Of a stretch of DNA of 64,000 nucleotides, positions 62,139 to 64,000 are shown piece by piece (position 1 is the stretch's first letter; each line of letters begins with the position of its first letter). Made by a program: the position numbers and the translations under genes. Under the pieces are notes generated by a model that did not search any database, was not told the DNA's origin, and saw only the letters and a list, made by a program, of their open reading frames with translations. The stretch is from Neiella marina (GTDB lineage: Bacteria; Pseudomonadota; Gammaproteobacteria; Enterobacterales; Neiellaceae): positions 1-64,000 of the forward strand of contig NZ_NGNS01000006.1 in the NCBI RefSeq assembly GCF_002165625.1, in the 5' to 3' direction.

Positions 62139-63377
62139 CTAAAGCGCCAAGAACAAACCAGCCAAGGCTGCACTCATCAAATTAGACAGTGAGCCGGCCA
62201 ATACCGCTCGCATTCCTAAGCGAGCAATATCATGACGGCGTGATGGCGCCATCGCGCCCAAACCGCCGATCAAAATAGCAATTGAAGAAAGATTAGCAAA
62301 GCCACAAAGGGCAAAAGTAATAATGGCTTGGCTTTGCTCTGACAACTGCTCTTTAACACCAATGAAGTCGATGTAAGCAACGAACTCATTAACAATTAAT
62401 TTTTGGCCAATAAAGGAGCCTGCCATAAAGGCCTCGTCCCAAGGTACGCCGATTAAAAACGCCAACGGCGCAAACAAATAGCCAAGGATTAGCTCCATGG
62501 TCAGATCAGGCATACCAAAGTACCCGCCGACAAAGCCGAACAGGGTATTAATCAGCGCGATGAGGGCAATAAACGCCATCAGCATAGCACCGACATTCAG
62601 CGCCAGCTTAAGACCAGAGGATGCGCCAGATGCCGCAGCATCAATGACATTAACGTGCTCTTTGGTTGCTGTTTCTGTCAGCGCCATCGAGTCCACTGGC
62701 TTTTCGGTCTCCGGCATCATGATTTTGGCCATCAATAAGCCACCCGGAGCTGCCATAAAGCTGGCCGCAATCAGATATTTCAACTCAACGCCCAAGCTGG
62801 CGTATCCACCCAATACGGTGCCAGCAACCGACGCTAAACCGCCAACCATAATGGCGAACAACTCAGACTGAGTCATGGTTGGAATGAATGGTTTTACCAC
62901 CAAAGGAGCTTCAGCTTGGCCAATGAAAATATTGGCGGTGGCTGACATCGATTCGGGTCGACTGGTTTTCAGCACCTTTTGCAAACCGCCACCAATGACT
63001 CGAATCACCCATTGCATGATTCCGAGATAATAAAGCACCGCGATGAGCGACGAGAAAAACACAATAATCGGCAATGCACGCAAGGCGAAAACAAAGCCTC
63101 CGCCACCAAACAGCTCGTACATGGTGTCGCTGGTGAGGCCGCCAAACATAAAGGAAATACCAGCCTGAGCACTGTCGATGACGGCTTGAACACCGCCGCT
63201 TATGGTCGCTAGCACCAGTTGGCCAAACGGAACGTAAAGTACAAATGCGCCTAAGCTTGCTTGAATGGCCAATGCGCCACCGACGGTACGCCAGTTGATG
63301 GCGCTTCGATTGGTTGAGCAAGCAAAGGCAATCGCAAGTAAACAGACGATCCCTGCCAAACTGATAACAATTCCCAT
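62139..63377 (-). CDS. nupC: Concentrative nucleoside transporter NupC
   Basis: A 412-residue CNT-family inner-membrane symporter that imports nucleosides with H+ or Na+. The family motifs GQAEAPLVVKPF and the C-terminal NEFVAYIDF are present, and about nine to ten hydrophobic segments are visible. ATG 63377 (MGIVISLAG) with AAGGAAACC upstream is preferred to the longer frame. It leads toward deoC, 264 bases away, and lies just after a TonB receptor gene, so the order suggests outer-membrane uptake, inner-membrane uptake, then breakdown. Confidence 0.93.
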   Translation of the reverse strand: MGIVISLAGIVCLLAIAFACSTNRSAINWRTVGGALAIQASLGAFVLYVPFGQLVLATISGGVQAVIDSAQAGISFMFGGLTSDTMYELFGGGGFVFALRALPIIVFFSSLIAVLYYLGIMQWVIRVIGGGLQKVLKTSRPESMSATANIFIGQAEAPLVVKPFIPTMTQSELFAIMVGGLASVAGTVLGGYASLGVELKYLIAASFMAAPGGLLMAKIMMPETEKPVDSMALTETATKEHVNVIDAAASGASSGLKLALNVGAMLMAFIALIALINTLFGFVGGYFGMPDLTMELILGYLFAPLAFLIGVPWDEAFMAGSFIGQKLIVNEFVAYIDFIGVKEQLSEQSQAIITFALCGFANLSSIAILIGGLGAMAPSRRHDIARLGMRAVLAGSLSNLMSAALAGLFLAL

Positions 63378-63437
63378 AGTGCTCTGGTTTCCTTTTGATG
63401 ACTCCAATGAGCAATCAACTAAGTGATAACACAACAA

Positions 63438-63469
63438 AACTCCAGAGCTGTTTTAACAGCTCTGGAGTT
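63438..63469 (-). terminator. Terminator of the partial TonB receptor gene
   Basis: A perfect 15-bp stem, AACTCCAGAGCTGTT (63438-63452) with AACAGCTCTGGAGTT (63455-63469), followed on the minus strand by TTTGTTGTGTT. It lies 22 bases after the receptor stop codon and before nupC. Confidence 0.9.
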
Positions 63470-63491
63470 ACTTGGTGAATTCGGTCAAATC

Positions 63492-64000
63492 TTAGAAGAA
63501 ATTGACTTTGAATTCGGCGCCGATGAAGCGCTCTTCATTGACAATCGCAGCATTATTGGTGAAGTCAACAGCACCAATCGCTTGCTGTTCATCGGTCATG
63601 TTACGAACGAATACTGCGGCTTCATACTCGCGGCCATCGTCTTCCCACGCGTAACCACCACGGGCACCACCTTCGAGCAGTGATTCACCTTCGAACTCTT
63701 TTGCTTCATACAAGAAGAAGTTGATTTCACTGCGATAAGACCAATCGGTGTACAAGAACACTTCGCCATCACCGAGATCTTGCGACCAACGTGCGGTGAA
63801 GGTGTGAATCCACTCTGGTGCGTGTGGCAGGCTGTTGCCATCGATCAGGGCGCGACTGCTTCCATCAGGGTCAACAATTACAGGATCGGTTACCGTACAG
63901 TTGGCACAAACTGGCACCGACAAGCTGCTGTCTTTCAATTCAGTGTTGTTATAACTGGTTCCGAAAGTAACGAGCAAGTTATCCGTGACAATCAATTCGG
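63492..64000 (-). CDS. TonB-dependent receptor, C-terminal part (runs off window)
   Basis: The last roughly 169 residues of an outer-membrane TonB-dependent receptor. Barrel strands and extracellular loops are evident (NSLPHAPEWIHTFTARWSQDL is the conserved near-C-terminal PxH/W strand; YEAAVFVRNMTDEQQ is the NxxD/N motif). It ends in Phe-Phe, as barrel assembly requires. The 5' part lies beyond position 64000. Its position upstream of nupC suggests a nucleoside or related ligand, which is inference. Confidence 0.87.
   Translation of the reverse strand, partial: ELIVTDNLLVTFGTSYNNTELKDSSLSVPVCANCTVTDPVIVDPDGSSRALIDGNSLPHAPEWIHTFTARWSQDLGDGEVFLYTDWSYRSEINFFLYEAKEFEGESLLEGGARGGYAWEDDGREYEAAVFVRNMTDEQQAIGAVDFTNNAAIVNEERFIGAEFKVNFF

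Noticed and set aside
1-64000. CRISPR array, rRNA genes, prophage structural genes, replication origin
   Set aside because: I saw no regularly spaced direct repeats of suitable length, no rRNA-like stretches, no phage structural genes and no DnaA-box cluster with dnaA or gyrB neighbours.

Overview
The window looks like chromosomal DNA of a marine, polysaccharide-degrading gammaproteobacterium, probably in or near the Alteromonadales. The evidence is the large secreted lipoprotein glycosidases with DUF5011 and FN3 modules, the long TonB-dependent receptors, a DeoR-glmS pair, a KefG/KefB pair and a nupC-deo cluster. I cannot name the genus from sequence alone.

Layout. Positions 1-1000 hold a tRNA-Ile2(CAT) gene and a decayed copy of its 3' end about 0.5 kb downstream. 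Positions 1031-9830 form a beta-1,3-glucan (laminarin-type) locus: a carbohydrate-binding lipoprotein, a membrane-anchored AraC-type regulator and a divergent GH81 lipoprotein glucanase. Positions 9.9-23.2 kb are mostly housekeeping or signalling genes: a YqaB-like phosphatase, a diguanylate cyclase, a periplasmic SBP-PDC fusion, KefG/KefB, MgtE, a MATE exporter, an SDR enzyme and a DeoR regulator. They lead into glmS (23211-25046).

Directly downstream of glmS sits a complete Tn7-like transposon, 25071-44965 (19,895 bp). It has a matching 5-bp target duplication (AGTTT), TGT...ACA ends, repeated TnsB-type sites and tnsABCDE. Its catalytic residues line up with those of Tn7. The cargo is a defence island: an XRE/ImmA-IrrE regulator-protease with a PIN-domain protein, and a type I restriction-modification operon hsdM-hsdS-X-Y-hsdR. 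X is a RecQ-like helicase fused to a C-terminal phosphoribosyltransferase, and Y is a DprA-like protein with a C-terminal winged helix. This inserted pair is the best candidate in the window for an under-described system. It resembles the RqlH/RqlI and ShosTA-type PRTase/DprA pairs.

Positions 45-58.6 kb, beyond the displaced glmS terminator, form an agar/porphyran-type utilisation locus: a large TonB receptor, a partner surface lipoprotein, an orphan OmpR-type response regulator, a DUF5060 putative glycosidase, a GH86 agarase/porphyranase and an S1 sulfatase. Four of its promoters or start regions carry the palindrome TGTTAACA, suggesting one regulon. Positions 58.7-64 kb hold a small winged-HTH gene, deoD, deoB, deoC, nupC and the C-terminal part of another TonB receptor: a nucleoside uptake and breakdown module with no deoA in the window.
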